Shown: positions 41,599-50,776 of the stretch, one piece after another
Layout: each line of letters opens with the position of its first letter
Numbering within the stretch: position 1 is the first letter of the stretch
Origin: Actinomyces oris
Lineage (GTDB): Bacteria > Actinomycetota > Actinomycetes > Actinomycetales > Actinomycetaceae
Assembly: GCF_001553935.1 (NCBI RefSeq)
Contig: NZ_CP014232.1
Location: forward strand, 2,418,001-2,482,000
Length of the DNA: 64,000 nucleotides
Direction: 5' to 3'
The notes under the pieces: generated by a model
Databases searched by the model: none
Told to the model about the DNA's origin: nothing
What the model saw: the letters and a program-made list of their open reading frames with translations, nothing else
Made by a program: the position numbers and the translations under genes

Positions 41599-42057
41599 CT
41601 ACGCCTCTTCTTGACTTGTTGCCATGGCGGCGCGAAGGAGTGAAGGCAGGAACCTATCCAAGGCTTGTTGATCGTCGGGGGAGAGGTGTGTGCGCATGTC
41701 GGCGTCGAGTCTGCTGGCGATGTCGGTGGCAGCCTTCAGTAGGCTGCGCCCTTCGTCGGTGATCTCGATGGTCTGCACTCGACGATCGCTCCGACTGCGT
41801 GTCCTGCGCACGGCACCGGCACTGGTGAGCTGGTCGACCAGTGTGACCACCAGGCTTGGGGCGACATGAAGTTGCGTGGCGATCTCGCGTTGAGAGGTCG
41901 CCACGCCGGCGTCGACGACGGCGAGCAGCCCCACTTGCTTGTGGGACAGACCGATGTGCTCGATGCGTCTCGAGAAGGACTGGGTGATCTGGCTGCCCGT
42001 GACGCCGAGTTGGAAGCATGTTGAGGACAGGATTGCGTGGCCATCTTCTCCGTTCAT
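41599..42057 (-). CDS. MarR-family transcriptional regulator
   Basis: 152 aa. Winged-helix core: LSHKQVGLLAVVDAGVATSQREIATQLHVAPSLVVTLVDQLTSAGAVRRTRSRSDRRVQTIEITDEGRSLL (residues ~38-108), with dimerisation helices on both sides. Divergent from the small membrane-protein gene; an inverted repeat in the 58-bp gap is the likely operator for both. Ligand unknown; MarR proteins often sense phenolics, antibiotics or oxidants. Confidence 0.9.
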   Translation of the reverse strand: MNGEDGHAILSSTCFQLGVTGSQITQSFSRRIEHIGLSHKQVGLLAVVDAGVATSQREIATQLHVAPSLVVTLVDQLTSAGAVRRTRSRSDRRVQTIEITDEGRSLLKAATDIASRLDADMRTHLSPDDQQALDRFLPSLLRAAMATSQEEA

Positions 42058-42082
42058 GAGAACAACGGTACAGTACGAAATG

Positions 42083-42096
42083 ATTCAGTTGTGAAT
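42083..42096. promoter_or_regulatory. MarR operator candidate
   Basis: ATTCA (42083-42087), spacer GTTG, TGAAT (42092-42096), between divergent marR and the small membrane-protein gene. It would overlap an ATG at 42095, which argues for ATG 42116 as the true start of that gene. Confidence 0.45.
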
Positions 42097-42115
42097 GATA
42101 GAGAGGGTGGTCCTC

Positions 42116-42466
42116 ATGCCGTGGTGGCTTGCGTTGCTGAACTCGGCGCTGGGAATCGTCTCTGCAGGGTTCGGCGTCGTTGCGGTGATCCGTCCGCAGG
42201 CACTTGCACCGCCTGGGCATGGCGGGCGAGAGGGTCGTTTCTATCCGGCTATGTACGCGGCTCGAGGCGTCCCGCTCGGATTGCTGGTCGCCGTTGTCGT
42301 CTGGCCGGAGCCTGCCCGGCCGCTGACCTTGCTTGTCCTGGTCGCAGCGGCGGTCGCCCAGCTAGGAGACGTCGCTATCGGTGTCGTGCACCGCGTGCCG
42401 GGAATGGTTGCGTTCCCTCTTGTCGTGGCCCTTCTTCACCTGGGTACTGCTGCCTGTGTGCTCTGA
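42116..42466 (+). CDS. Small four-helix membrane protein
   Basis: 116 aa from ATG 42116 (SD GAGGG about 10 bp upstream); ATG 42095 is in frame but lies in the putative operator. Four hydrophobic segments: LALLNSALGIVSAGFGVVAVI, AARGVPLGLLVAVVVW, LTLLVLVAAAVAQLGDVAIGVVH and MVAFPLVVALLHLGTAACVL. It resembles small DUF4267/DUF4345-like membrane proteins, without a known function. Divergently transcribed from, and probably controlled by, the MarR regulator. Confidence 0.75.
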   Translation: MPWWLALLNSALGIVSAGFGVVAVIRPQALAPPGHGGREGRFYPAMYAARGVPLGLLVAVVVWPEPARPLTLLVLVAAAVAQLGDVAIGVVHRVPGMVAFPLVVALLHLGTAACVL

Positions 42467-42508
42467 GAGCAAGGCGAGATGACGAGGTGAGAGAGGGCGG
42501 GCTCGTCG

Positions 42509-44179
42509 TCAGGCGGGCAGGTCACGGCGGGCGTAGGCGACCAGCCCGATCATGATGCCGATGAGACCAACCAGGGCCTGGACGGCCAAGGGCTTCCAGT
42601 CGGGGTTTCCGACGACGTCGAGATGGTGGCCGAGCACGCTGAGATCCTTGGCCCAGTCCTTAAGCTCGACGAGTCCGCCGAAGAACTGGGCGAAAGCGCT
42701 CCAGGTGACGGCCGCCCAGGACAGGCCGGTCAGTCTTGGCGCCAGACCCACCAGGGCGGCTGCGATCCCGATGGCTGCCACCATGCCGGGCAGCTGACTC
42801 ACCGTGAACACGAAGGAGCGCCCTACGGCGTGGTCGTCGGTGAGCTGAGTCGCCGTCGTCGCCGCCAGAACCGTCGCCGAGACCAGCAGTAGGACGATCG
42901 ACTCGATCAGCGCGTATAGAACCTGGGAGAGGAGGACTCGGCCACGACTGACCCCGGCAGCGAGCTCGACCTCCACCAGTCCCGCGCGCTCCAGGCCCGC
43001 CAACCCGTTCACCCGTCGCACCGCCGCCACGGCCACAAGCAGCGTCGTGACCACCGTCATGAGGGACATGAACTGCTCCACCGGGGACCCCACGGCCATC
43101 TTGCCGACCCAGGAGGCCGTCGGAGAACCGGGGGCCAGCAGGTCCTTGATGCTGCCGGACACCGAGCCGTACAGGAGTGCCAGAGCCGTCGAGGCCAGTG
43201 CCCAGCCGATGAGGCTCCGCCATGACAGGCGCCCGAGCAGATCCATGTGCCCCCGCACCCGCCACCGGCGCCGAGACGAGCTGCGGTCGGGCAGGTAGCC
43301 GTCCAGGTACTCGCGGCGCGCGGCGAGCACCATGGCGCTCAGTGCCACAGTGATGGCTACGGTGCAGCACACCGGGAGCACCGCGAACCGGTCATCGGTG
43401 TACGGGCGTACGAGGTCGCGCCACCCCAGGGGAGTCAGCCACCGGAGCCAGTCCGAGTCGGTGTCGTCTGAGATCTGGTCGGCGCTCACCCGCATCGCGA
43501 AGGCGAGTGCGAGCACTAGCATGGACAGGCCCCTGGCCTGGCCCACTTGACGACCCAGCTGGCAGGCCACTGCCGCGATTGCCGAGAACGCCCAGCCCGT
43601 CACGCAGATCGTCCCGGCCAGTGCCCAGGCCCCGCTCACCGTCAGCTCCTCGATGCTCTCGGTCTGCCAGGTCAGAATGCCTCCGACGCCCGCAGACAGG
43701 GCGACGACCACCACCCAGATCAGGGCTACCGGTACGAGAAAAGGAACCGACCTGCCCGCGCCCGTGGCGCGCAGAACCTCGACGAGCCCCTCATCCTCAT
43801 CGGCCCGCAATACCCGGCAGGTCAGCAGAATCGCCATGAGTGCGGTGCACACGAGCAGGAAGGTCCCCGTCTCCCACTGCAGGAGCTGACCGAGCCGGCC
43901 GGGCAACGGGACATAGCCGTAGAGGAGGCGCGTTCCCGGAGACTTGCGCATCTGCTCGATGAGCACCGTCCGGGTCGCCAATGAGGGGTAGACGCTCTCG
44001 TAGCTCGGTGCGGTGACACCGACCAACAGCCACAGGGGCGCCAGCCAGGCCACGATCTGAAACCGGAATCGTCTGAGCAGAATCCACAGGTAGGCCTCCC
44101 AGCCGGCAAGGGCGCTGGTTGTGTTAGAGCTGATAGCTGGTGCTGACACGCCCGCAGCTGTGCTCAATGCGGCGCTCAT
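42509..44179 (-). CDS. ABC-2-type exporter permease
   Basis: 556 aa, around twelve hydrophobic segments in two halves separated by a basic loop (YLDGYLPDRSSSRRRW). Resembles the large single-chain permeases of actinobacterial antibiotic/multidrug ABC exporters. Start overlaps the stop of the ATPase gene (TGATG). Part of a merR-ATPase-permease operon. Its 3' end is duplicated as a relic at 41472-41533. Confidence 0.87.
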   Translation of the reverse strand: MSAALSTAAGVSAPAISSNTTSALAGWEAYLWILLRRFRFQIVAWLAPLWLLVGVTAPSYESVYPSLATRTVLIEQMRKSPGTRLLYGYVPLPGRLGQLLQWETGTFLLVCTALMAILLTCRVLRADEDEGLVEVLRATGAGRSVPFLVPVALIWVVVVALSAGVGGILTWQTESIEELTVSGAWALAGTICVTGWAFSAIAAVACQLGRQVGQARGLSMLVLALAFAMRVSADQISDDTDSDWLRWLTPLGWRDLVRPYTDDRFAVLPVCCTVAITVALSAMVLAARREYLDGYLPDRSSSRRRWRVRGHMDLLGRLSWRSLIGWALASTALALLYGSVSGSIKDLLAPGSPTASWVGKMAVGSPVEQFMSLMTVVTTLLVAVAAVRRVNGLAGLERAGLVEVELAAGVSRGRVLLSQVLYALIESIVLLLVSATVLAATTATQLTDDHAVGRSFVFTVSQLPGMVAAIGIAAALVGLAPRLTGLSWAAVTWSAFAQFFGGLVELKDWAKDLSVLGHHLDVVGNPDWKPLAVQALVGLIGIMIGLVAYARRDLPA

Positions 44180-45195
44180 CAGGCCTCCTCGTAGTGACGC
44201 AGGAAGAGATCCTCCAGGCTGGCCGGCTCGCAGGTGACGTCCTGGATCCGGTGCTCGCCCGCCAGGCTCAGCACCGCCGGCACCTGCTCCGCCGCCACCT
44301 CAAGGCTCAGGCGGCCACCATCCTCGACGACGTCGAGCCCCAGGGCCTCCACCGCCTGCCTGACGGTGCCGAGCTTGTCGCTTGCGGCCCCCAGCTCGAT
44401 GCGGGTGCGCGACAGCCGCCGCAGGGTCCCCAGGTCGCCCTGCTCGACGACCCGGCCGTCCTTGATGATCGTCACCGCACTGCACAGACGCTGGACCTCG
44501 GCCAGGATGTGACTGGAGAGCAGAACCGTGCGGCCCTCGGCAGCGGCTCTGGCAACCTCCTCGGTGAAGACCCGTTCCATGAGCGGATCCAGACCGCTGG
44601 TGGGCTCATCGAGCACCAGCAGGCTCGTGGGCGCGGCCAGGGCGGCCACGAGTGCCACCTTCTGCCGGTTCCCCTTGGAGTAGGTCCGTACTCGTTTGCT
44701 CGGATCCAAGTCAAAGCGCTCAATGAGCTCGGCCTCCCGCTCGGCGTCGCGAGAGCCGCGCAGCCCGGCCAGGGCGTCGAGCACCTGGCCACCGGTCAGG
44801 GCCGGCCACAGCGCCACGTCACCGGGAACATAGGAGACCTGCCGGTTGATGAGCGCGGCCTGCCGCCACGGCTCGCAGCCCAGCACGCTCACGCTTCCAC
44901 CATCGGGCCGGTAGAGCCCCAGCAGGACACGGATCGTGGTGGACTTACCCGCCCCATTGGGGCCGAGGAAACCGTGGACGCTGCCCGCCTCCACCGTCAG
45001 GTCCAGGCCGTCGAGCGCCCTGAAGCCCCCGAAGTGCTTGACCAAGCCGCACACGTGCACCTGCGGCTCGCCGCCGGGGCCCAGGTCACGAACCGCGGTG
45101 GGAGAGGAGTCCGTCGTGGGCTCATCCCTATCCGAGCGGGACGTCGCTGCCGACATACTCGTTGCCTTCTGCGCCTTGGCGCTCTTGACTCTCAC
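44179..45195 (-). CDS. ABC exporter ATP-binding protein
   Basis: 338 aa, DrrA/CcmA-like. Walker A GPNGAGKST, an atypical signature YSKGNRQKVALVAAL in place of LSGGQ, Walker B LLVLDEPTSGLDP, switch His in LLSSHILAEV. A ~45-residue polar N-extension and a ~75-residue C-terminal domain (GTLRRLSRTRIELGA onward) are typical of exporter ATPases. The GTG start overlaps the merR stop by four bases (ATG 45156 is an alternative), so regulator, ATPase and permease are one operon. Confidence 0.92.
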   Translation of the reverse strand: MRVKSAKAQKATSMSAATSRSDRDEPTTDSSPTAVRDLGPGGEPQVHVCGLVKHFGGFRALDGLDLTVEAGSVHGFLGPNGAGKSTTIRVLLGLYRPDGGSVSVLGCEPWRQAALINRQVSYVPGDVALWPALTGGQVLDALAGLRGSRDAEREAELIERFDLDPSKRVRTYSKGNRQKVALVAALAAPTSLLVLDEPTSGLDPLMERVFTEEVARAAAEGRTVLLSSHILAEVQRLCSAVTIIKDGRVVEQGDLGTLRRLSRTRIELGAASDKLGTVRQAVEALGLDVVEDGGRLSLEVAAEQVPAVLSLAGEHRIQDVTCEPASLEDLFLRHYEEA

Positions 45196-46055
45196 AGCAC
45201 TGGTTCCTCTCCCGCCGAGCGGCGGATTGTTGCGGCGAAGTCCGGATCGGTGAGCATGAGCTCGATGAGCTCAGCCACGAAGGCCTGCTGAGCAGGATGG
45301 GGGTAGCTGCAAGTGGTCAGCACATGGGTCAGTCGCCACATAGCGCGCCCCAGGGCTCCCGAGGGAAGATCGTTCAGGACTGCCAGGGCGTGCTTCTTGT
45401 GGCGGCACGCCAGTGTCCAGCTGTTGTGCGCGAGCCGGTGCGCCTCAGCGCGCCCCTCGGCCTCGCTCAGCGTGGCCAGGCGGGCGAAGTCCGCAACCTG
45501 CTGGGCGGACAGCTCGCGATCGTCCTCATCGAGCGCCTCGATGAAGGGGATCGCACTGTCGGGCACCATGCCCAGAGAGGCGAGCACCACCATCATCTGG
45601 CGCTCAGCCCGCAGGCCGCGCACACTGCCGCCCAGCCGGACGATCCGAGCCTCGATGTCGTCATAGAAACGAGTCAGGGCACTGGGAGCGGGGGACAGGC
45701 CCTCACCGCGCTCCACCCGGGCGATGAGCTCATCGACCCGGGACGCCTGCTCGGCCAGGCTGCGCTGCTGGGCCTCGATCGTGCCTCGCGTGGCGCGCAG
45801 ATCGCGCAGCACCGCCTCACGGCGGGAGTCCTGATCGGTGCCGATCGTGTCCGAGGCGAGCATCTCCGCCACCTGGGTCAGCGACAGTCCGCCGTCGGCC
45901 AGCCACCGGATACGCAGCAGACGGGCCACGTGCTCGACGCCGTACTCGCGCCGCCCCCGCACCGTGGGCGGAATCTCCAGCAGACCCAGGTGGTGGTAGT
46001 AGCGCACCGCCCTCGGCGTGGTTCCGGCGATCCGGGCGAGCTCCTTGACGTTCAT
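45192..46055 (-). CDS. MerR-family transcriptional regulator
   Basis: 287 aa. N-terminal MerR wing-helix (residues 1-70): MNVKELARIAGTTPRAVRYYHHLGLLEIPPTVRGRREYGVEHVARLLRIRWL. A coiled-coil dimerisation helix follows (~85-115), then a ~170-residue helical effector domain with no Cys-rich metal site, as in drug-sensing MerR relatives (TipA/BmrR-like in principle). First gene of the exporter operon; its own promoter has the 19-bp spacer typical of MerR-activated promoters. Confidence 0.92.
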   Translation of the reverse strand: MNVKELARIAGTTPRAVRYYHHLGLLEIPPTVRGRREYGVEHVARLLRIRWLADGGLSLTQVAEMLASDTIGTDQDSRREAVLRDLRATRGTIEAQQRSLAEQASRVDELIARVERGEGLSPAPSALTRFYDDIEARIVRLGGSVRGLRAERQMMVVLASLGMVPDSAIPFIEALDEDDRELSAQQVADFARLATLSEAEGRAEAHRLAHNSWTLACRHKKHALAVLNDLPSGALGRAMWRLTHVLTTCSYPHPAQQAFVAELIELMLTDPDFAATIRRSAGEEPVL

Positions 46056-46061
46056 GAATCC

Positions 46062-46092
46062 ATCCCAGCAGGTGACGTCACGTCACCGTCAA
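46062..46092 (-). promoter_or_regulatory. MerR-type promoter with 19-bp spacer and operator
   Basis: Minus strand: -35 TTGACG (46092-46087), 19-bp spacer, -10-like TGGGAT (46067-46062). The spacer holds the inverted repeat GGTGAC-GTCAC-GTCACC (46071-46087 on the plus strand). MerR proteins twist such over-long spacers to activate. The expected transcription start, about 46055, coincides with the ATG, so the mRNA may be leaderless. Confidence 0.6.
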
Positions 46093-46269
46093 GTCCCACG
46101 TGGCGGCGACCTCATCGGAGCCCAGAACCAACCCATGCCCAACCCACGACCGAGTTGGGCAGATGCCACCGCGCCACCCCGGTGACGGGACGATTCACAC
46201 CCACGCGACGGCGCGGACTACCCTTAAGGGCGGACAACCCCGGAGACACCTGGTGGAAGGCACCGCAAT

Positions 46270-47355
46270 ATGACTGACGCTCCCGGCGCGCTCTCTCCCC
46301 TGGACGAGGACGGCATCAACGCCGCCGTCGAGGAGGCCCTGGCCGCCTTCGCCGCAGCCGGCACCCTCGCCGAGCTCAAGGAGGCCCGCCTGGCCCACAC
46401 CGGCGACGCCTCGCCCCTGACCCTGGCCAACCGGCTCATCGGCACCCTGGACAAGGCGGACAAGCCCACCGCCGGCAAGCTCCTGGGCGGCGCTCGCGGG
46501 CGCATCGCCAAGGCTCTGACCGCCAGGCAGGAGACCCTCGAGGCCGCCGCCGAGGAGGAGATGCTGCGCACCGAGGCCGTCGATGTCACCATCCCCACCT
46601 CGCGCACGCAGGCCGGTGCCCGGCACCCCCTCGACGTGCTCATCGACGAAGTCTGCGACTTCTTCACCTCCATGGGCTGGTCCATCGCCGAGGGGCCGGA
46701 GGTCGAGCACGAGTGGTTCGACTTCGACGCCCTCAACTTCGACGCCGACCACCCCGCCCGCCAGATGCAGGACACCTTCTACATCGACGGCGCCAGCGTC
46801 GGGGCCGGAGAGGGGCAGGCTGCCAACCTCGTGCTGCGCACCCACACCTCCCCGGTCCAGGCCCGCGTCATGCTCGAGCAGCAGCCCCCGCTCTACGTGG
46901 CCTGCCCCGGCAAGGTCTTCCGCTCCGACGAGCTCGACGCCACCCACACCCCCGTCTTCCACCAGGTCGAGGGCCTGGCCGTGGACAAGGGCCTGACGAT
47001 GGCGCACCTCAAGGGCGTCCTGGACCACTTCGCCAAGGCCATGTTCGGCCCCGAGGCACGCACTCGCCTGCGCCCCTCCTTCTTCCCCTTCACCGAGCCC
47101 AGCGCCGAGATGGACCTGTGGTTCCCCCAGAAGAAGGGCGGTGCAGGCTGGATCGAGTGGGGAGGCTGCGGCATGGTCAACCCCAACGTGCTCACCGCCT
47201 GCGGCATCGACCCCGAGGTCTACACGGGCTTCGCCTTCGGCATGGGCCTGGAGCGCACCCTTATGCTGCGCCACGGAATCGCCGACATGCATGACATCGT
47301 CGAGGGCGACATCCGCTTCTCCCAGCAGTTCGGCACCACCGGAAAGGGAAACTGA
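46270..47355 (+). CDS. pheS: Phenylalanyl-tRNA synthetase alpha subunit
   Basis: 361 aa. Class II catalytic subunit: N-terminal coiled-coil (~15-100), then motif 2 region with [10 protein letters not shown] and [23 protein letters not shown], and motif 3 [18 protein letters not shown]. Forms an (alpha-beta)2 enzyme with PheT, whose start is one base beyond this stop. The 214-bp gap shared with merR contains AT-richer TTAAGG but no clear promoter or T-box. Confidence 0.97.
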   Translation: MTDAPGALSPLDEDGINAAVEEALAAFAAAGTLAELKEARLAHTGDASPLTLANRLIGTLDKADKPTAGKLLGGARGRIAKALTARQETLEAAAEEEMLRTEAVDVTIPTSRTQAGARHPLDVLIDEVCDFFTSMGWSIAEGPEVEHEWFDFDALNFDADHPARQMQDTFYIDGASVGAGEGQAANLVLRTHTSPVQARVMLEQQPPLYVACPGKVFRSDELDATHTPVFHQVEGLAVDKGLTMAHLKGVLDHFAKAMFGPEARTRLRPSFFPFTEPSAEMDLWFPQKKGGAGWIEWGGCGMVNPNVLTACGIDPEVYTGFAFGMGLERTLMLRHGIADMHDIVEGDIRFSQQFGTTGKGN

Positions 47356-47356
47356 C

Positions 47357-50014
47357 ATGCCCTACGTCCCCATTGAATGGCTGCGCGAGCACGTCGACGT
47401 CCCCACCGGCCTGAGCGCCGAGCAGCTCGCCGCCGACCTTGTCCGGGTGGGCCTGGAGGAGGAGCGCATCGTTCCCCCGGCCGTCACCGGCCCCCTCGTC
47501 GTCGGCAAGGTCCTCACCCGCGAGGCCAAGGAGCAGTCCAACGGCAAGGTCATCAACTACTGCCGCGTCGACGTCGGCCCCGAGCACAACGACGCCCCCG
47601 GCACCGGCAAGGAGCCCTCCGACCTGCCCAGCCGCGGCATCGTCTGCGGCGCCCACAACTTCGACGTCGGTGACTACGTCGTCGTGTGCCTGCCCGGCGC
47701 CGTCCTGCCCGGCGACTTCCGCATCGCCGCGCGCAAGACCTACGGGCACGTCTCCGACGGCATGATCTGCTCGGCCCGCGAGCTCGGCATCGGGGAGGAC
47801 CACTCCGGCATCATCGTGCTCCAGCAGTGGCTGGCCGAGCACGGTCACGAGGGAGAGGAGCCGCCCGCACCCGGGACCGACGCCATCGGCATCCTCGGCC
47901 TGGGGGAGGAAGTCCTGGAGATCAACGTGACCCCGGACCGCGGCTACTGCTTCGCCATGCGCGGCGTGGCCCGCGAGTACTCCCACTCCACCGGCGCCCG
48001 CTTCACCGACCCTGCCGACGCCACCAACACGGGGCTGTACCCCAACGGCGTGGCCGGCGCCGGGCAGGGCGGCTACGACGTCGTCGTCCCCGAGGATCCC
48101 CACCCCATTCACGGGCGCCCCGGATGCGACCGCTACGTCGCCCGCCTCGTGCGCGGCATCGACCCGAGCGCACCGTCGCCGACCTGGATGCAGGACCGCC
48201 TCACCGCCGCAGGCATGCGCCCCATCTCCCTGGCCGTGGACGTCACCAACTACGTCATGCTCGACCTGGGCCAGCCGCTGCACGCCTTCGACGCCGGCAA
48301 GCTCACCGCCCCCATCGTCGTGCGACGCGCTCATAAGGGGGAGCGACTCACCTTCCTCGACGAGGTCACCCGCACCCTCGACCCCGAGGACCTGGTGATC
48401 GCCGACTCCCCGGATGGTGAGGGCTCACGGGCCCTGGTCCTGGCCGGCGTCTTCGGTGGAGCCCTCAGCGAGGTCGACGCCGACACCCGCGACGTCCTCA
48501 TCGAGGCCGCCCACTTCGACCCGGTCAGCGTGGCCCGCTCCTCGCGACGCCACAAGCTGCCCACCGAGTCCTCCAAGCGCAACGAGCGCGGCGTGGACAC
48601 CGAGCTGGCCCCCATTGCCGCCCAGCGCGCCGTTGACCTGCTCGTGGAGTACGGCGGCGGCACCGCCGAGGCCGTGGCCACCGACATCAACCGCACCCGG
48701 GCCCCCGAGCCCATCACCATGCGCGCCGACGCTGCCGAGCGCCTCACCGGCGTCGCCTACGGAACCGAGCGCGTCACCGAGCTGCTCACCACCATCGGCT
48801 GCACCGTGGAGCGCGACGGCTCCGCCGACGACGGAACCGAGCTGCTGACCGTCACCCCGCCGACCTGGCGCCCGGACCTGGTGGGGCCTGCCCACCTGGC
48901 CGAGGAGATCGCCCGCCTCGACGGATACGATGCCATCCCGGTCATCGTGCCCACGGCTCCCGCCGGCACGGGGCTGAGCGCTGACCAGAAGGCCCGCCGC
49001 GACATCGTGCGCGCCCTGGCCGACGCCGGACTCACCCAGGTCCTGTCCTACCCCTTCATCGGGGAGGTCCACGACCTGCTTGAGATCCCGGCGGACGATG
49101 CTCGCCGCCAGAGGGTCCGCCTGGCCAATCCCCTGGCCGAGGACGCCCCCTACCTGCGCACCAGCGTGCTCGACTCCCTGGTCGATGTCACCCGGCGCAA
49201 CGTCTCGCGCGGCCTGACTGACGTCGCCGTCTTCGAGCTCGGCTCCGTCACCCACCCGGCCGGCACCGTTCCCGCCCCGATCCCCGGAACCTCCGGGCGC
49301 CCCACCGACTCCGAGCAGGCAGCCCTCGAGGCGGGCATTCCCGCCCAGCCCACCCATATCGGCGCTGTCATGACCGGTGAGCACGAGCGCAGTGGAGTCC
49401 TGGGGGCCGGCCGTCCCTGGGACTGGGCCGATGCCGTCGAGGTGGTCCGCACCGTGGCCGCCGCGCTCGGCGTGAAGGTCGAGGTCTGTGCTCCGGAGCG
49501 CCCCTACGCCCCGTGGCACCCCGGCCGCACCGCGGAGATCCGCCTGCCCGGCCGACGTCGGGGCAAGGAGATCGAGCCCGGCAGGCGTATCGCCCACGCC
49601 GGTGAGCTTCACCCGCGGGTTGTGCGTGCGCTCGGACTCCCCGAGCGGGCCTGCGCCGTCGAGATCGACCTCGACCCGCTGCTGGAGGCCGCCCGCAGCG
49701 CCGGAGCGCTCCAGGTCAAGGCCGTCTCCACCTTCCCGGCCGCCAAGGAGGACATCGCCCTCGTCGTCGACGAGACCACCGCCGCCGCCGAGGTCGAGGC
49801 CCTGGTCAGGCAGGCTGCCGGGGACCTGGCCGAGGAGGTTCGCCTCTTCGACGTCTTCCGCGGCCCCCAGCTCGGTGAGGGCAAGAAGTCGCTGGCGTTC
49901 TCCCTGGTGCTGCGGGCCCCTGACCGCACGCTGACCGCCGAGGAGACCGCCGGCGTGCGCAAGCGCGTGGTCAAGCGCGCCGCCAAGCTCCTGGGGGCCG
50001 AGCTGCGCAGCTGA
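47357..50014 (+). CDS. pheT: Phenylalanyl-tRNA synthetase beta subunit
   Basis: 885 aa from ATG 47357; the open frame begins further upstream inside pheS but conserved sequence starts at MPYVPIEWLREHVDVP. Domains in order: N-terminal OB/tRNA-binding domain (GIVCGAHNFDVGDYVVVCLPGAVLPG), B3/B4 editing domain (~215-400), B5 domains, catalytic-like core, and the C-terminal ferredoxin-fold anticodon-binding domain (KAVSTFPAAKEDIALVVDETTAAAEVEALV, ~790-885). Complete. Confidence 0.97.
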   Translation: MPYVPIEWLREHVDVPTGLSAEQLAADLVRVGLEEERIVPPAVTGPLVVGKVLTREAKEQSNGKVINYCRVDVGPEHNDAPGTGKEPSDLPSRGIVCGAHNFDVGDYVVVCLPGAVLPGDFRIAARKTYGHVSDGMICSARELGIGEDHSGIIVLQQWLAEHGHEGEEPPAPGTDAIGILGLGEEVLEINVTPDRGYCFAMRGVAREYSHSTGARFTDPADATNTGLYPNGVAGAGQGGYDVVVPEDPHPIHGRPGCDRYVARLVRGIDPSAPSPTWMQDRLTAAGMRPISLAVDVTNYVMLDLGQPLHAFDAGKLTAPIVVRRAHKGERLTFLDEVTRTLDPEDLVIADSPDGEGSRALVLAGVFGGALSEVDADTRDVLIEAAHFDPVSVARSSRRHKLPTESSKRNERGVDTELAPIAAQRAVDLLVEYGGGTAEAVATDINRTRAPEPITMRADAAERLTGVAYGTERVTELLTTIGCTVERDGSADDGTELLTVTPPTWRPDLVGPAHLAEEIARLDGYDAIPVIVPTAPAGTGLSADQKARRDIVRALADAGLTQVLSYPFIGEVHDLLEIPADDARRQRVRLANPLAEDAPYLRTSVLDSLVDVTRRNVSRGLTDVAVFELGSVTHPAGTVPAPIPGTSGRPTDSEQAALEAGIPAQPTHIGAVMTGEHERSGVLGAGRPWDWADAVEVVRTVAAALGVKVEVCAPERPYAPWHPGRTAEIRLPGRRRGKEIEPGRRIAHAGELHPRVVRALGLPERACAVEIDLDPLLEAARSAGALQVKAVSTFPAAKEDIALVVDETTAAAEVEALVRQAAGDLAEEVRLFDVFRGPQLGEGKKSLAFSLVLRAPDRTLTAEETAGVRKRVVKRAAKLLGAELRS

Positions 50015-50043
50015 ACCACGCAGGTCCGGCTAGCCGTCCTGTC

Positions 50044-50088
50044 AGCACTGACGGCCATGGTGTGATGCACATCATGGCCGTCAGTGCT
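50044..50088 (+). terminator. Terminator after pheST
   Basis: Perfect 16-bp stem: 50044-50059 pairs with 50073-50088, 13-nt loop, followed by a pyrimidine-rich TCTTCAGTGCTTTCG. Clear transcription end for pheST. Confidence 0.8.
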
Positions 50089-50154
50089 TCTTCAGTGCTT
50101 TCGTCGAGCAGGGGATCCCAGACAGCGGGTGTGGTCTCGGTAATACTAGGCGGC

Positions 50155-50673
50155 ATGAAGATCCTGCTGACCTCTTCCTCCAAGCACGGGTCCACCGATG
50201 AGGTGGCCGAGGTGATTGCTGAGCGGCTCCGGGCCGCCCAGATCGATGTGGAGACCAAGCGCCCCGAGGATGTCGACAGCGTCGAGGAGTATGACGCCTT
50301 CATCCTGGGCAGCGCGGTCTACATGACCAAGTGGACGCCGCAGGCCGTCGATTTCACCGAGCGCTTCCGTGACGTCCTCAGGGCCAGACCCGTGTGGGCC
50401 TTCTCCGTGGGGCTCTCCGGCCTGCCTAAGGGAAAGGTCGCCGACCCCATGCGCATCGGCCCGGTGCTGCTGGCCATCGACCCGGAGGACCACATGACCT
50501 TCGCGGGCCGCTTCGACCCCTCCAAGCTCAGCCTGCGCGAGCGCTCCATCGCCAAGCTCGGGGGAGCGAGTGAGGGTGACTACCGCAACTGGGATGAGGT
50601 GCGCGAGTGGGCCGACGCCATCGCCACCTCCCTCTATGACGACACGCTCACCAGTCGCCGCGACCGCTCCTAG
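50155..50673 (+). CDS. Flavodoxin-domain protein
   Basis: 172 aa from ATG 50155 (MKILLTSSSKHGSTDEVAEVIAERLR). The SSSKHGSTDE segment is the FMN phosphate-binding loop and YDAFILGSAVYMTKWTPQAVDF the second FMN contact of long-chain-less, HemG-like flavodoxins. Such proteins act as redox partners or protoporphyrinogen oxidases; which applies here is not evident. The frame extends upstream to 50062 but that part covers the pheT terminator. Monocistronic, ending 100 bp before the arg operon. Confidence 0.85.
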   Translation: MKILLTSSSKHGSTDEVAEVIAERLRAAQIDVETKRPEDVDSVEEYDAFILGSAVYMTKWTPQAVDFTERFRDVLRARPVWAFSVGLSGLPKGKVADPMRIGPVLLAIDPEDHMTFAGRFDPSKLSLRERSIAKLGGASEGDYRNWDEVREWADAIATSLYDDTLTSRRDRS

Positions 50674-50742
50674 CCCCCGGCGTCCCTGGCGTCCCCGGCC
50701 CTGAGGGCGGAGGGGAGATAATTCACAGCAACAGGCGATGAA

Positions 50743-50756
50743 TGCATTTCTATGCA
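50743..50756. promoter_or_regulatory. ARG box (ArgR operator) upstream of argC
   Basis: TGCAT (50743-50747), spacer TTCT, ATGCA (50752-50756), a perfect inverted repeat matching actinobacterial ARG boxes, 20 bp before argC ATG. A weaker related element (ATGTA 50762-50766, TGCAT 50774-50778) follows. The ArgR encoded at the end of the operon should bind here with arginine and repress transcription. GATAAT at 50717-50722 may be the -10. Confidence 0.75.
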
Positions 50757-50776
50757 CGCAGATGTATGGTTGCTGC

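Noticed and set aside
48425..49612. 395-codon minus-strand frame opposite pheT
   Set aside because: Gly/Val-rich shadow of pheT without domain features.
50738..50776. argC start at 50738
   Set aside because: Would place the ARG box inside the coding region; conserved ArgC begins at ATG 50777.
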